Counted from the stretch's first letter, positions 11,401-24,659 are shown. The stretch: 64,000 nt of DNA from Sapria himalayana (GCA_029783825.1 JAREIK010002450.1:3217022-3281021); one strand, 5' to 3'. The notes: generated by a model not told the origin, from the sequence alone. Program-made: numbers and translations.

Positions 11401-11791
11401 GCATTTCATTTTGATTTTTTTTACCTTTGGGTTGGTTTGACCTTGATAGTTCTAGAAGCTTTGTTGTCGAGTGCTCAGGGGTCAAGCAAGGCTAGGGTGA
11501 TTGGGCGAGGCTTCACATGAGCTCGGGATCAATCCAATCAGACATTCCTGAAACTTGGCCTAAGTTGAGGCATAGTACCTTATCGTGCTGATGAACCATG
11601 CCTTCTGGCCAGGCAGCCGAGACGTGCCCAACTTGGCATGAGGCTCGGCATCCCCTTCTCCCAGAATGGCACAAGCCGTACTTCAAGCCGGCATGGCATG
11701 GTTCTGGATCGTGTCATGCCGGGTCATGCACAGTTCAGTCGGGCTGTGCTTCAGGTTGGGCCAAGGCAGGCCAGCCTACTCGACACCTCTA
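8487..11791 (-). mobile_element. hAT element in SPT5 intron (copy B)
   Basis: Left tip TAGAGGTATCAAATGGG and right tip GACACCTCTA (to 11791) are inverted. Flanking octamers TATGAGTC (8479-8486) and TAGGTGTC (11792-11799) match at 6 of 8 positions, an old target duplication. GC-rich subterminal zones at 8500-8700 and 11440-11790 repeat words such as GGCATGG. The transposase relic is on the minus strand at 9070-10978. The insertion lies in the 10.1-kb intron before the last SPT5 exon, opposite in orientation to the gene. Confidence 0.85.
9070..10978 (-). pseudogene. hAT transposase pseudogene (copy B)
   Basis: The N-terminus is open for 100 codons from 10978 (MTNNKFNNNKININ), with the BED region reading KPIQFKYYKIILIY and ETRHLKEHSE; both expected finger cysteines are replaced (F and Y). 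Downstream DNA aligns by eye with the copy at 37812-39913, for example the C-terminal zone at 9200-9320, but contains many stops and frameshifts. It is non-functional. Confidence 0.75.
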
Positions 11792-11799
11792 TAGGTGTC

Positions 11800-12790
11800 T
11801 TCTTTATTTTATCATGTATTTAAGTTATTTAGATTTTTTTGAATAATTATATTTTTAATTATATTATTTATTATTTTTTTATACATTAACCTTATCATTT
11901 TTATTCATGTTATTTTTATATTTTTAAATGTGTTTTGTGTTTCTCCAATATTTACTTTCATATGACATGGTTGATCTTATAGTTATTCTATAAAATTTTC
12001 TTTTAATTTTTTTGATATTCATCTATTATAAAAAATTATTATTATAATTCTTCATTTAATCAATTTTATTATAAATTTATGATATATTCACATCAACTTC
12101 TTTATCTTTTGTTAATATAGAGACTATTTATTTGAATTTATTTGAAATGATAATTATAATATTCTTTTTCATATAATATGATTGTTCTTATAGTTCTATA
12201 ATTTTTTTTATTTAATTTATGTAATACTCGTAAATCCTAAATAATTCTTGATGTAACCTTTTATTTGATGTCAATCATTTTTTATTCAACTTAATCCTAT
12301 GATATATTTTCATCAATCTATTCATTTTTACTTGATATAGATTATAAAGTCTAATTACTTGAAATAATTGACATTAGTATTTTTTGTTATTTATTTTGAT
12401 TGCCACAACATTTTTATTATTATTAATATAATAAAATTCATATTTTAAGTGTTTTATATTATTACGACTAATTTTAAATCTTTCGGACTTAAGTGTATTC
12501 CTTCAAATTTTTAATTTTTCATTATTATCAACTAATAATATGTCTTGTGTAAATAGTATATATCAAGGAATATATTTTTAAATATTTTTTGTTAATTCAT
12601 TCATAATTAATATAATAATGCTAGGAGTAAATGATTATTCTTGGTGTAGTTTCATAGATATTGAAAATGTGTGAGTGATGTTATAATGCATGAATACAAA
12701 TAATGAACAATTATTTATGACAAGATTGTTGGTTCTTAAATTAACTACCTTCGAGTTTAGTGTGAGGATATTGCAGGGAAATTTCTCGTT
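11800..12790. repeat. AT-rich dispersed repeat, copy 1 (core about 11900-12540)
   Basis: No gene. 11940-12400 contains two degenerate units of about 220 bp, each with CATATRAYATGRTTGWTCTTA, ATGATATATT and an ACTTGAAATAA-type word. The distal part, with ATTACGACTAATTTTAAATC near 12467, is clearly related to 63110-63440, where ATTACGACTAATCATAAACTC occurs in the same context. It is a repeat family of unknown type. Confidence 0.55.
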
Positions 12791-13269
12791 TTGAACCTTC
12801 AAAAAATCAAGTAGTAGCTCCAGTGAGGGCCAACAAGATGTATTGGGCTGCCATGGCCTGGTTTTCTACAGCACAGCTTGGGCCACCATGCCAGTGCGGC
12901 CTGATCTCAAAAGTAAGAAACTTGCCAGAACCTCATATGAGATGGGACACCTCTGCCTCAAGGAAAAGACTGATATGCTCTGATGGCAGCCAAACCAGCT
13001 CTATCGCTTGTGTCAAGCAAACCTAGCCTAAGCTGGGTTTATGTCTGTCTGCTTGGGGATGGACTGAGGCTTAAGGGGCTAGCCATTGGCTACCCACATG
13101 CCACACCAAAATGGCTCTGGTTTGTGAGTGTGGCCTATCGGGCCATGGGATGTGTTGAACAGCCACTCTTCTAGTATATCACACGGGCCACAGCCACTCT
13201 TCTAGTATATCACACGGGCCACAGCCACATCCCAAAGCCCATGGGAGGCGTTGTATATTTCACATACGC
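12791..13269. repeat. GC-richer patch with an exact 31-bp tandem duplication
   Basis: 12823-13240 is richer in GC than its surroundings and has hAT-tip-like words (GGGCTGCCATGGCC, GGGACACCTCTG), so it may be a degraded hAT end. The 31-bp unit starting CAGCCACTCTTCTAG occurs twice without change at 13160-13190 and 13191-13221, and starts a third time. The two open frames here encode nothing recognisable. Confidence 0.6.
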
Positions 13270-13820
13270 ATATATACCATTTATATGTGCAAATATATAC
13301 ACTACTATTATGGAGTATACACATGCATATATGTAGTTTATATAAACTGTAATTGTTTTTTTTTTAGTACAACTATACAAGTTGAAAAAGAATTGAAAAA
13401 AAGAATTGAATAGAAAAAACGAGGTAGAAGGTAAAGAAAAAGCAAGTAAATTTTGAACAGGAAAAAAAAAAAGAATTACGTGAAGATAATTATGAAGAAA
13501 AAAAAAGGAAAAAAAGAATGTGAAATAAAAAAAAAAGATATAGGAAGACTATAAGGATATGTATTTATGAATATATTTTTTAGAACTACTTATATTTTAA
13601 TGATCATTGGAAGAATGAAGGTCTAAAAGTTAGACATAAATATATTATTATTTTTTTCTCTTGTATAATTTCACTTATTTTTATATTTAAGAGAGAAAGT
13701 AACTGCTCGGTTAGATCTGAACTTGTTTATGTCTGATGTCTTTCGTAGTTATTATATTTTGATTATACACCAAACTTTTTGTGCGAGCACATTCTCAAAA
13801 TATGATTTCGAGGCTGATCA

Positions 13821-13851
<31 letters not shown>

Positions 13852-14882
13852 TAGTATCTTGAAAAGATACAAATATTATTCGCTTAAGGCTTATAATTTT
13901 ATAAGTATTGATGTTAAGTTAATCAACATTAGTCATATTTTAATGAGCATAGGAAGAATGAAGGCCTAAAAGATATCTTGATTTTTTATTTACATATGTA
14001 ATTTTATCTGGGTCCACTTCTTAGAGAAAATGTTATTGCTTGGTAAAATTAAAACATGTTTCACATTAAAGTTATATTTCTATGGATTCATCGTAAGTAT
14101 CAACAAATATAAAACATATTGATTCTTATGATGAGCCAATTTAGATGAATAGATCCGGGTTTACTTTGCTCTTTTGCATGATGAGCCAGGAACTAAGAGA
14201 TATAATTTAATCTAAGGCTTAGAATATACACTAAAGGAAAGAGATATGTGCTGCATGTATAGAGTGGAGGAGAATTTCTGGTGAATTCATTTGATCCTGC
14301 ATGTGATTTTTTTATTTTGATTTTCTGACTACTCTTCAGAAATTACAAATAAAATGTTACTCAATATTTTATTTTATATGTATTATTATACTCATATCTT
14401 ATATCTTGTTTGATTTCTTTTTTTTTAATTCTCTTGATAATATCATGATACACATGTTTTTTTTTTTTGAAATATTTTCCCACCTCATGTGGTGCCAAAT
14501 TATGGTGACAGAGATAAATATTCTCTACTTAAATTAGATCTTAGAATTATTATTTTGATCAATGAGTGTCTATTATTAGTTGATTGTTTTAATGTGAGTC
14601 TTATTATGAGAGTTTTCTCTTATATTTAGTTTGCATGATGTTAGATATATCAATCAGACATAAAAAATATATCTTTTCAAAATGATATGAAGGAATATAT
14701 ATATATATATATATATGATATAGTCACCTAAATTTTAAGCACTATAATTTGATTTATAGTGAATAATGAAGTTACTAAGAATTTGATTTGTTAGGTTTCT
14801 AGTGATATATTTTCTTTTAGTTGCAAATGCATAAATTTTTTTATTTTTATTTTTATAGAGCTCATATAGTAGGCTGATCATG
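13270..14882. other. AT-rich SPT5 intron, microsatellites
   Basis: No gene recognised. It contains an A-rich stretch (13370-13540), an (ATT)n microsatellite near 13820-13852, an (AT)n run near 14697-14716, and two related 45-bp segments near 13586 and 13931 built on ATATTTTAATGATC or ATATTTTAATGAGC plus GGAAGAATGAAGG. Confidence 0.5.
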
Positions 14883-15025
14883 ATGATTGTATATGTGGAT
14901 AATATTCTTATTAAAAGATATGATAGTCTTGAATCATCCAACTCATATAGTATCTTTCATCACATTTTTAAACAAAGAAATATGAGACCTTGATGCTTTC
15001 TTAAAATAGATATTGCATATTCCAA
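14883..15025 (+). pseudogene. Ty1/copia reverse transcriptase relic
   Basis: A short frame reads MIVYVDNILIKRYDSL, then SIFHHIFKQRNMRP, a stop, and CFLKIDIAYSN. This is the copia RT block around the YVDD active site and the downstream LGxLKYFLGIE-like segment, with YVDD changed to YVDN and a stop in the middle. No LTRs or other pol domains were found, so it is an isolated relic in the SPT5 intron. Confidence 0.65.
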
Positions 15026-17162
15026 TATAGTAATTGTATTATTGTCATATAGGTTTGTAGTTTATATTTTCACATAAGTTAATTTTTTGGATTTTGTTAT
15101 CGTGATTGTTTTAGCTGATCTAAATATTATTTTTTTTTTCAATATAATTTCATTACTTGAATCTATTTCATATAGGAGAATTGTAAATATATTATCGTTA
15201 GATCGGATCTAATTCATATAACTAGTTTAGTTAATTTTTTTTTTTTTTAGTTTTTACCCGGCAAATTTATCCATATGTAATTATTTGTATACTTGATGTG
15301 TGTGAAAAAAATTCCAGGTCTTGTAATTTTTTTTAGTGATCACAAATAATTATAGTTGGTTAAATATTTAAATTTGACTTTTTTTTTTGTTTTTTTTTTT
15401 TTTTTTTTTTTGTTTTTTTGTTTGTTTTTTGTTTGTTTGTTTTTTTTCATTTTTCTTATTTTTTCTTATTTTTTTAATTTTTTTAATTAAATCTGAGTTG
15501 CTCATCAATTTGCACCGAGATGACATATTTTATAGATTTTTTTATTTTTATTTTTTTTCTTATTTTAAGACGCTGATTATGATTATTTGTGATATACTTT
15601 AAATCAGACATGTTTTTGAGGTGATCGTATTCTTTTTATTTCTCTTACTTCGTTCTACCTGGTAAGTCAGTTTGTATATATATAATAAGTATATCGGCGA
15701 AATATTTACGCATTTGATGATACTTATATTATAGTAAATAGGTATTTGTGTCTGTAATATATTGTCGGAGTCTTGGTCGCTGTTGGGGCGCGGCAGCCAG
15801 CCTGAATATTATTGTTGCTCAGTCTGGCATTCTTGATATGGTTATTTGTTGGGTGGGGGGAATGAAGCACACCCATATAGATAGGGCATATTGGAATTGC
15901 CAATGTTAAGGTATTTAGACTTGATGAGTGATTATTACATATTGTTATTTTATATAAATTTTTAAAATCAAAAATACTTGTCCTCTTGATTTACTTTTAG
16001 GTTCGCGCTCGAGGTCCCTGTGAGTGCCCTTTGGGCTCCAATGACAATTCTCTCTTTCTATACTATTTTTGTACATCGCCAATTATGACATTTCTTCGAA
16101 AGCACTTTTATACATTGCCAACAAATACATCAAAAACGAGGTCCTAGGGCTTTAGTATGCGAAATGCAGATGTAAATCATCAACAATTTATGTGCATGAT
16201 CTGTAAATATTTTTAAAATTTTTTTATTTCTATATTTGTTTTTTATGAATTTTTCTATCATATTTTAAGAAATACACTCTTATTAATATCCCTGCACTTT
16301 TTTTTTTTAAATTTTTGTTTCCTAGTCTGCTTAATATTATATAATATTTTTGATTTATTTTATTTATCAATTTTTTTTTAAATTCATTTTATCATTTGAC
16401 CATTTTCATTCATCTTTTTAGTGGTCTACTTGTTTGTCTATATATTCCTGCTTATTTTGCAACTAAAAAAGTTATATGCGAATGAGTTATTTTAATATTC
16501 TAATGCTGATATTGTCTTATGATTTTATTATAAATCATTATTAGATTCATCATTTATGATGATATTATAAATTATTTTCAAAATAATACGCGTTAATACA
16601 TGTCATGTTAATATTGAGACCCATTTACATGTTTCCATCTTCTATCAAATCAACTCCAAAGTTTTTTTTTTAATTTTTTTTTTTTTGCTAGAGCATGTGC
16701 TTGTGTGTGTGCGTGCGTGCATCCGTGTGTGTGTATTGGAAATTAACTTTTCATGTAAATTTATAAATATTTCATGATTAGAATTGATTAATTTGGAATA
16801 ACTATAATTATGTTAATACAAAAATTATGATAATGCTTAATGTAAAAATTAGCTTTATGGTTAGCTATAACTGTAATTTACAATTTTAGATGAGGTGAGC
16901 ATCATAATCAACCAAACTTTATAAAAAGTATTTGGTATTAGTTTGCATAGATCATGATTTTCAATTTCACATATTTTAAAAAATAGTGCCTGGTCTTAGC
17001 CTTTTACTTAAAACTGAATTGTTGAATAGTTGAATCACGTGTGGTATCAGTCTCATCTATATTTTGGTGTGCTTTTATGGTTTTTTTTTTTTTTTTTTGA
17101 ATGTGCCTTTCATTCCTGAATTGGCTTAATTTAGTCAGACTGTGTGGTGTTTGCTGTTGCAG
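15026..17162. other. Remainder of SPT5 intron
   Basis: AT-rich, no gene recognised. Contains a poly-T/TTTG run (15378-15480, open in frame only because it is poly-Phe), a GT microsatellite (16692-16735) and a slightly GC-richer patch at 15770-15900. The intron closes with a pyrimidine-rich tract and the acceptor TTGCAG at 17157-17162. Confidence 0.6.
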
Positions 17163-17411
17163 GATGGTTATTTTAGGGTAGCCCTTGGCAGGGATGGGAA
17201 TGGTGACCCAATAACGGCCCTTCCAAGTGAAATGGACATGGTTCCCCCAAAAAAGTCCGATAAAGTGAAGATCATGTCTGGTCCACTCCGTGGTATTGTC
17301 GGGAAGCTGATTGGGGTAGATGGCAGCGATGGAATAGTCAAAGTCGACGATTCTCTTGATGTCAAGATAATCGATCTGACAGTGCTGGCCACCCTAGCAC
17401 ACTCGTCTTGA
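17163..17411 (+). CDS. SPT5: SPT5, last exon (KOW-type module)
   Basis: Continues in phase 0 from the exon ending at 7036, so VIQEVLQ joins DGYFRVALGRDGNGDPITAL. The rest reads KKSDKVKIMSGPLRGIVGKL and GVDGSDGIVKVDDSLDVKI, then ends near LAHSS with TGA at 17409-17411. The block is the C-terminal KOW-type fold of plant SPT5, which contributes to contacts with the polymerase and nascent RNA. It is open, with no damage, which argues that splicing across the TE-filled intron still works. The termination point fits the family, whose proteins end shortly after this domain. Confidence 0.92.
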   Translation, partial: DGYFRVALGRDGNGDPITALPSEMDMVPPKKSDKVKIMSGPLRGIVGKLIGVDGSDGIVKVDDSLDVKIIDLTVLATLAHSS

Positions 17412-20400
17412 CTTCATATTTGTTGTACATAGTTTAATGCAACACCTTATACCAGCTGTATTGAGGTTGCTGTTGTAAACTTTGAGCCACAGCATTATTC
17501 GTTCATCACCTCCTATCTATCCCTTGAGCAAACATACTAATGAAAAGTTAGCATGTTCATCAACTTCATCAATCTTGCCCCAAGTATTCTGTATCAAAAG
17601 TTTGAAAATCACATTCTGTAATTTACATCATTTCTATTTAAATTTCACCCCCATATCCAAGCACATGATAAATCAACCCGGTGGGCACGTTTATGTTTAT
17701 TCAGGAACCATGCTTTATAATTAATCATTTTTGCATGTTGAGTGACAAGATGTGGATTAGATTGTAATTAAAATAATTTTTAACAAAACTCAAAGTAAAA
17801 ATGAAAAGGTTATGAGATACTTTTAGATCAATGGACCTAATGTAAATCTATCTTTGAACTCTAATTAGGTTTTCATTCCTTGACAAGGTACTTTTAGGTC
17901 AAGATTTGTCGGAAGAGTACTGTTAGATGAAGATTTGCATGGCTATTTTGCAACAAATAAGGTGAGTATATAAATAAATGAAACTTCTAACCAAAACCCT
18001 TAAGTCCCTCCGATCGAATCATGCCTAGATTCAACAGAGCCATCAAGTGATGACCATGTGATATTCTATGTACCACGTAAAAGATGATGAAGTTATAAAA
18101 CATTAATAATTTTGCATTTTATGGCGATCTCTGATCATTCAACACAATAATGGCATGTGTGTGGTTACACATCAAATAGGACATGTCATCAACATATCAC
18201 TAAATGATTAATTATTTGACTAATAAGGGCACAAGTAGATCTTTGTAATAGCATATTAACAATCAATTAGTATTATTAGTTATCATTGTTGATAGGGTTG
18301 GAGAGCAACTCATCACAGAAGTTGGACCACATGAGTCAAGCTCTAATAACAACTATCGCTCTTCACCCAGTAGCATGCATAAAGAACAGACCCAATGGAA
18401 TACGTGAATCTCAACAGGCTTGGCAAGTTTATCTATAGATAACCATGACAAATCTAGATAGTAAATACATATGTTTTTGCTTGGTGATGTGCAAACATGC
18501 TATGAAGATATCCATTAGTAGCTTCTCATCACCACATATTTCTTCCTAATGAATAATGCCTAATTTGTCCACCTCAAAAGGTATTTCAATCTAGAATATC
18601 AATAGTTTCTACATGATGATATAAATAATTTCTGAGAAGCTATTTTTCTTTATAATATTAATTACTTGAGTTGGTTCATGACCATCATGATTGTGCCTAA
18701 GAATGAAATAAAAAAAAAAGTTCACATGAATTATATGAACTTGAATGATACATATAAAAATGACAACATTTGGTTGCATGGAACAGTGTATATTGTGGAT
18801 GCCAGTACCAGGCATGATTTATTTTATTTCCAAGATGTTATATTCGACTATAATGAATCCCAATGTATCTAACATATTCGACAAAACATTGAAAAGGTAC
18901 ATTGATAATATGCCAGTAAACATGAAATATCATGAATATCATTTTCATCACATATCCTAGGTTTTTGAATTTCTGAGTCAGTACGAGATGAAATTGATCT
19001 ATTTAAAATTGGTATTTAGTATTAATTTGAAAAATATACTTTGGAGATATCTAAATCAATTCAACTCTGCTTCCAATCAAAGAGATATACATCAACTAAC
19101 CAATCATCTGGTTATATTAAGAAAAATATTCTCATAGTCAATTAATTATCTCTATCCAATTTTTAGCGTTCTCCAAACAATTAAGAAATCAAAGTAAAAC
19201 CATGAATGCATCAAAGCATTCAAAAACATCAAACTTTATTTAACCAAATCACTTATCCTCAGTAGCTCGCTAATAAGTTAAACAACCCACTTCATGAAAA
19301 ATCTTGACAAGAGGTAAAGACACGTGTATTTTGTAAGTAAAACCTTGGTATGCTTGGAGACTTAAATTTACTCATGGAGACTAAGTCCGTGACATTGAAC
19401 CCTTTGCATGGTAATACAAATGATTTCTCCTTATTTTCATATCTACCCAATAATTTTGCTCACGCTCACCAATCTTCCCTTTAGGGATACTCTTAAACCA
19501 CTATAGGGCATTACTATCTACATCAAATGCAAATGAGAAACAAATAATGTCATTTAAATTCTCAAATGTGTGGTTCATTATTGTGGCTTTATTATAATGT
19601 TAAAATATACTCAATAAAAATTTGCAAAGTATGTGGGTCATATAAATAATATAATAAACAAAAGTCTAGATATCAATCTCTCAATGATTGTTAGAGTAGT
19701 TTGACCAAATAATAGTGAATTAACTATTATTTGAGTTAAGAAAATATACTCGAGTCTCAAATAATATACTTAGATTCTAAGGTTAGTTTGCTTTCTCGTG
19801 TAAGATAAAATTCTCTCATCTGTTATGACAATGTCATGCTAGTTTGTTGGGAAAAAGGTAGAACTATGTATGATTTATCATGCCTTGTTATCATTCAAAT
19901 GGTTATCATTAATAGGCTATCACAACTATGGCGGTCATTTTATGGTTTTGCCTTTGGTATACCTATCACTTATGTCCAAGCTCCGTATCTATCTGTCATT
20001 TGGTCTCCTACATTTGTATACATTTTATGGAATAAGTCAATCGCTCTTGATGATCACTTCAACTATGTATTTATATTCTCTAGCCTATTTGTCATCAAGA
20101 GGTGTAGTGAGGTAGTAATGATCATTTTTGTACTTCTAGCTTCATTAGCATCATATCAAATAATATATGTCTCATAGCAATTATAATCTTGGAAGTCATA
20201 CTAGAGAAAGATAATCATATAGTCATCACCACTTTATGAAATGTGTCCTCTTGCATGTGCACCATAACTTACCTGTTACAATCTATCATACCCAATATAA
20301 GACTCCTAATAATTAGAAAAACCCTAGGTTGGACATGTAGTGAGGATCAGTCTCTGAACATTAAATGGTTGATCCTTTTAAAAGATACACAATAAAATAG

Positions 20401-21243
20401 TCATAATAATATATATATTTTTGACTTTGTAAATATCATACTCACATCACTTAAACTTATATAAATTTAGGGTTTCACACATAGATCTATCACACAAGGA
20501 ATAAACTAGAGTGCTATCACTTTCTTTGGATACCAACCTGATACATGTATCACATGGATTCTCCATCACTATCTACCACTACCAACATGCATGTGAAATC
20601 CTAAATCTCTCTTTAGCAAACACCCATATCCATCAATATTCAAAGCCTATCAATATCAAAAGTATTCATTACAAGATTATATATATCATAAATAATTATT
20701 TAAACCAACTTGAAGTTTGCAATTAGTCTAATATCGAAACAAATTTTGTACAAGAAGATTGGAGGATTATCTTATCAAATCGTACATTCTCAATGATAAC
20801 TGACATTAAGATAAGGTTTTCACCCAACACATACACCTTGGTGTGACAGTTGATCATATCATATTTTTCCACTCCTTACTTGATTCTCTTTCTTTTGAAA
20901 GTCTTCAAGTTTACATTTTATATCTCGCATCACATACTATTCCATAGCAATTTAATGAATTATATATCATGACAATAGGTTGAAGTCATGAATATGAATA
21001 AACTTCAAATCTCCTCAGGATCATCATGTCATGAGGTGTTATGAGCAATGTCACAATATGTCGCAAGCAAAGTCATGCTTTTGTATGGGTGCGTAAAAAT
21101 AAGGTTGCAATGCTAAAAAATATTGAAACTAAGGAAATTTCTCTCTAAGACATTGTTGTAGCAACAAATAAAGTCATGACTTGAGGAATTATTATCTAGA
21201 AAAAAATTTGTTGTGATAAAAAATATCATGACATAAAATCACT
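17412..21243. other. SPT5 3' flank and intergenic DNA, no gene recognised
   Basis: The first few hundred bases should hold the SPT5 3' untranslated region; no convincing single poly(A) signal stands out. The rest is AT-rich with a few open frames of 60-113 codons, none resembling a known family. I see no LTR, inverted terminal repeat or RNA gene. Composition and decay suggest old transposon debris. Confidence 0.5.
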
Positions 21244-21440
21244 TTGTATTACAAAAACATTACACTCATTCCTAAGTCCTCTCATGCTAACATAATTAGA
21301 GATTACCGGACAATCCCTTATTGCAATGTTCTTTGTAAAATTATCTCCAAGTTATTCACTTCAAGATTGAAACTAGTTATAGAGGATATTATAGATTTTG
21401 TACAAGTTACATATGTAAAAGGCAAGCTTATCTCTAATAA
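21244..21440 (+). pseudogene. LINE (non-LTR) reverse transcriptase relic
   Basis: The frame reads NITLIPKSSHANIIRDYRTI, then PYCNVLCKIISKLFTSRLKL and VKGKLISNKF. This is the plant LINE RT region around the ITLIPK...DYRPI...KIISK...R and FVKGR blocks. The frame loses similarity after about 21440. No endonuclease or tail was found. Confidence 0.7.
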
Positions 21441-21539
21441 ATTTCTACATAAAATATTATATTTAAGCTTATTTTTATTTAATTACCCAAATAAAAATTA
21501 TGTCTATGCTTATTATTGTACAACTTGCAAGATAAAATA

Positions 21540-21900
21540 ATTTATTCAACTTTAATGACATTTAATCAATAAAATAAAAATTACATTAGAGCTAACTAAA
21601 GTACAAGTAATCAAATGTAAAAGTACATTAAAGCTTACTACATTTAATCAATTAAATAAATATGCATTTGAGCTACTAGCATATTGTTGACTAGATAAAA
21701 CATTACATTCTAGTTTATTGACATTTAACAAATGAAATCATAAAAATTTCTAATCTAACTTGAATGCCACTATTCTAATAAACATTACCTTTGGGTTTTC
21801 TAGCATTTAACCAGCTAAATAAAAATCATATTTGGGTTGGCAGGTATGTAATTGATCAAAAAAATCATTACATCTAAGCTCACTAACAATTAGATAGCAT
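21540..21900. repeat. Degenerate short repeats (ACATTTAATCAA family)
   Basis: Five to six degenerate copies of a motif of about 60 bp occur, each with a version of GACATTTAATCAATAAAATA, AAAATTACATT and a GAGCTNACT-like word. Divergence is high and no coding function is visible. Confidence 0.45.
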
Positions 21901-22305
21901 TAATACATTCCTAAGGTAGGCAACTAATCCATATGAAAAAAAAAAACAAGTTGAAAATTGAACTTCTAAAATTTCTTTGGCATAAATAATGAAGAATCAA
22001 GAATCAAAACTTATACTAGATAAGTAAATTGTAATAATATAAACATCAAAAATAAATGGGAAACCAAAAGTTATATATAAATTACATGAGGCATAACTAA
22101 AAGTAAACAAAAATTTTCATCGTTACAAGTGAATGTCACTCTCTATCTTCTCCAACTAGAGTATCAACATCAATGATCCTAGTAAAAGGACTAACCCCAT
22201 TAGGCATCTCTAATGGATAGACTATTAAAGTATGTCGCACAAGAATATACTTGGGATCAATAAAGAATTTAGGAAATAATACTTCTTTAGAACTCTTCAT
22301 GTTAT
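21901..22305. other. Spacer, no gene recognised
   Basis: AT-rich. A minus-strand open frame (22136-22369) overlaps the start of the tandem array and resembles nothing I can name. Confidence 0.4.
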
Positions 22306-24290
22306 TTATAATATTAGGTTTATCTTTGTAAATTTTACAACAAAATATGCAACATTCATATTTATACAATAAGATTTACTCAAAATGTTGTGATATTATT
22401 TTAAATATTAGATTTCTCCTTCATTATTGCTTTATCCCTATACATAGAAAATTCAACCTTAGTTCTACCTATAACACAGAAAATAGATACTTTTTCACCT
22501 TTTAAATGGGATAAATATCTTGCAACTTCAAATCGAGCTTCATTCACCCAATCTATGCTTCATATGATTAGGACTTGACATCTATAGTAAACTTCATTAT
22601 TATCATGACCACTTTTTGCTTCAGCTAGAGTAGTATCTCAAGCTTGCTCTTCCATGTTTATTAGATATATGCTTTATGCCCATTTTGTCACTTTCTCCTT
22701 TTAGTATATGATCTTTTCCTGAACTTGAAAAATGTCTTTAATTTTTATTTTATTTTATGGATTTTATATGGCATATGCCCATAAAATATATAAATATCCA
22801 TTTAGAATATTAGGCTTATCTTTGTAAATTTTACAACAAAATATGCAACATTAATATTCATACAATAAGATGTGCTCAATTTGTTGTTAAATTTTTTAAG
22901 ATATTAGATTTCTCCTTCATTATTTTTTTTGTCCCTGTACTTAGAAAATTCAACCTTAGTTCTACCTATAATACCTAGAAAATAGGTACTTTTTCACCTT
23001 TTAAATGGGATAAATTAATATCCTGTAACTTCATATCGAGCTTCATTCACCCAACATATGCTTCATATGATTAGGACTTGACATCCATAATAAACTTCAT
23101 TATTATCATGGTCACTTTTTGCTTCAACCAGAGTAGTATCTCAAACTTGCTCTTCCATGTTTATTAGGTATCTACTTATGCCAATTTTGTCACTTTCTCC
23201 TTCTTGTCTATGATCTTTTACTGAACTTGAAAAGTGACTTTAATTTTTTTTTATTCTTTGGAATTTGTGTGGCATATGCACATAAAATATATAAATATCC
23301 ATTTAGAATATTAGGTTTATCTTTGTAAATTTTACAACAAAATATGCAATATTAATATTCATACAATAAGATTTGCTCAAAATGTTGTTACATTTTTTTA
23401 GATATTAGATTTCTCCTTCATTATTTCTTTGTCCCTATACTTAGAAAATTCAACCTTAGTTCTACCTATAACACCTAGAAAATAGATGTTTTTTCACCTT
23501 TTAAATGGGATAAATATTTTGCAACTTCAAATCAAGCTTCATTCACCCATCCAATGCTTCATATGAGTAGGACTTGACATCCATAGTAAACTTCATTATT
23601 ATCATGGACACTTTTTTGCTTCGACTAGAATAGTATCTCAAGCTTGCTCTTCCATGTTTATTAGGTATTTGCTTATGCTCATTTTGTCACTTTCTCCTTC
23701 ATGCCTATGATCTTTTCTTGAACTTGAAAAGTGTCTTTAATTTTTTCTTATTCTATGGATTTTGTGTGGCATATGCCCATTAAATATATAAATATCCATT
23801 TAATATAATATGTTTATCTTTATAAATTTTACAATAAAATATGCAACATTAATATTCATACAATAAGATTTGCTCAAAATGTTGTTATATATTTTTTAAG
23901 ATATTAGATTTCTCCTTCATTATTTATTTGTCCCTATACTTAGAAAATTCAACCTTAGTTCTACCTATAACTTCTAGAAAATAGATGCTTTTTCACCTTT
24001 TAAATGGGATAAATATCATGCAACTTCAAATCGTGCTTCATTCACCCAAACTATGCTTCATATGATTAGGACTTGACACCCATAGTAAACTTCATTATTA
24101 TCATGGCCACTTTTTGCTTTAGCTAAAGCAGTATCTCAAACTTACTTTTCATGTTTATTAGGTACTACTTATGCCCATTTTGTTATTTTCTCCTTCTAGT
24201 ATACGATATTTTCCTGAACTTGAAAAAGTATTTCTAATTTTTTCTTATTCAATGAAGTTTGTGCGGCATATGCCCATAAAATATATAAAT
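22306..24290. repeat. Tandem array, about four units of 498 bp
   Basis: The marker TTCTCCTTCATTATT recurs near 22414, 22910, 23410 and 23910, and CAAAATATGCAA recurs near 22340, 22838, 23338 and 23836, giving a period of about 498 bp. Units differ by scattered substitutions and small indels. Each contains words such as TTCAACCTTAGTTCTACCTA, CACCTTTTAAATGGGATAAA and GGACTTGACA. No frame stays open across a unit, so it is a non-coding satellite-like array, possibly from one amplified transposon segment. Confidence 0.85.
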
Positions 24291-24557
24291 ATTCATTGTA
24301 TGACAAAAGAACCATGCATGTTGGTACTCCATATTATGAATCAAAGTAACTACCTATATAAAATATGAGAAACATGCCAATCCTTGAATACACGACACTG
24401 AGATTTGGCTAAAAGATGTATAAGAATTAAAGTAATATACTTTTTATTAATTTTTTAAATATCAACCCTTTTAGGTACTGTGTCTCTCTTTGACATGTTA
24501 AAGATACCATAATCTATCTGGCTAAATAAGAACTTGAAAGTCCTCTCATAACTTAGA
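24291..24557. other. Spacer ending in the MULE target site
   Basis: Unique AT-rich DNA between the tandem array and the MULE. TAACTTAGA at 24549-24557 matches AAACTTAGT at 32382-32390 in 7 of 9 positions, a candidate 9-bp target duplication. Confidence 0.45.
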
Positions 24558-24659
24558 GTTATGTACTGAAATAATACATTTAAAATAAAAAATCCAATAT
24601 TTAAGTCGGGTTTCAAAAATATGCCTAAACTAGTGTGTCTGAAAACACCGTGGCAATGC

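Noticed and set aside
19836..20177. 113-codon frame downstream of SPT5
   Set aside because: It overlaps an 81-codon frame in another phase, has AT-driven composition and no similarity I can recognise.
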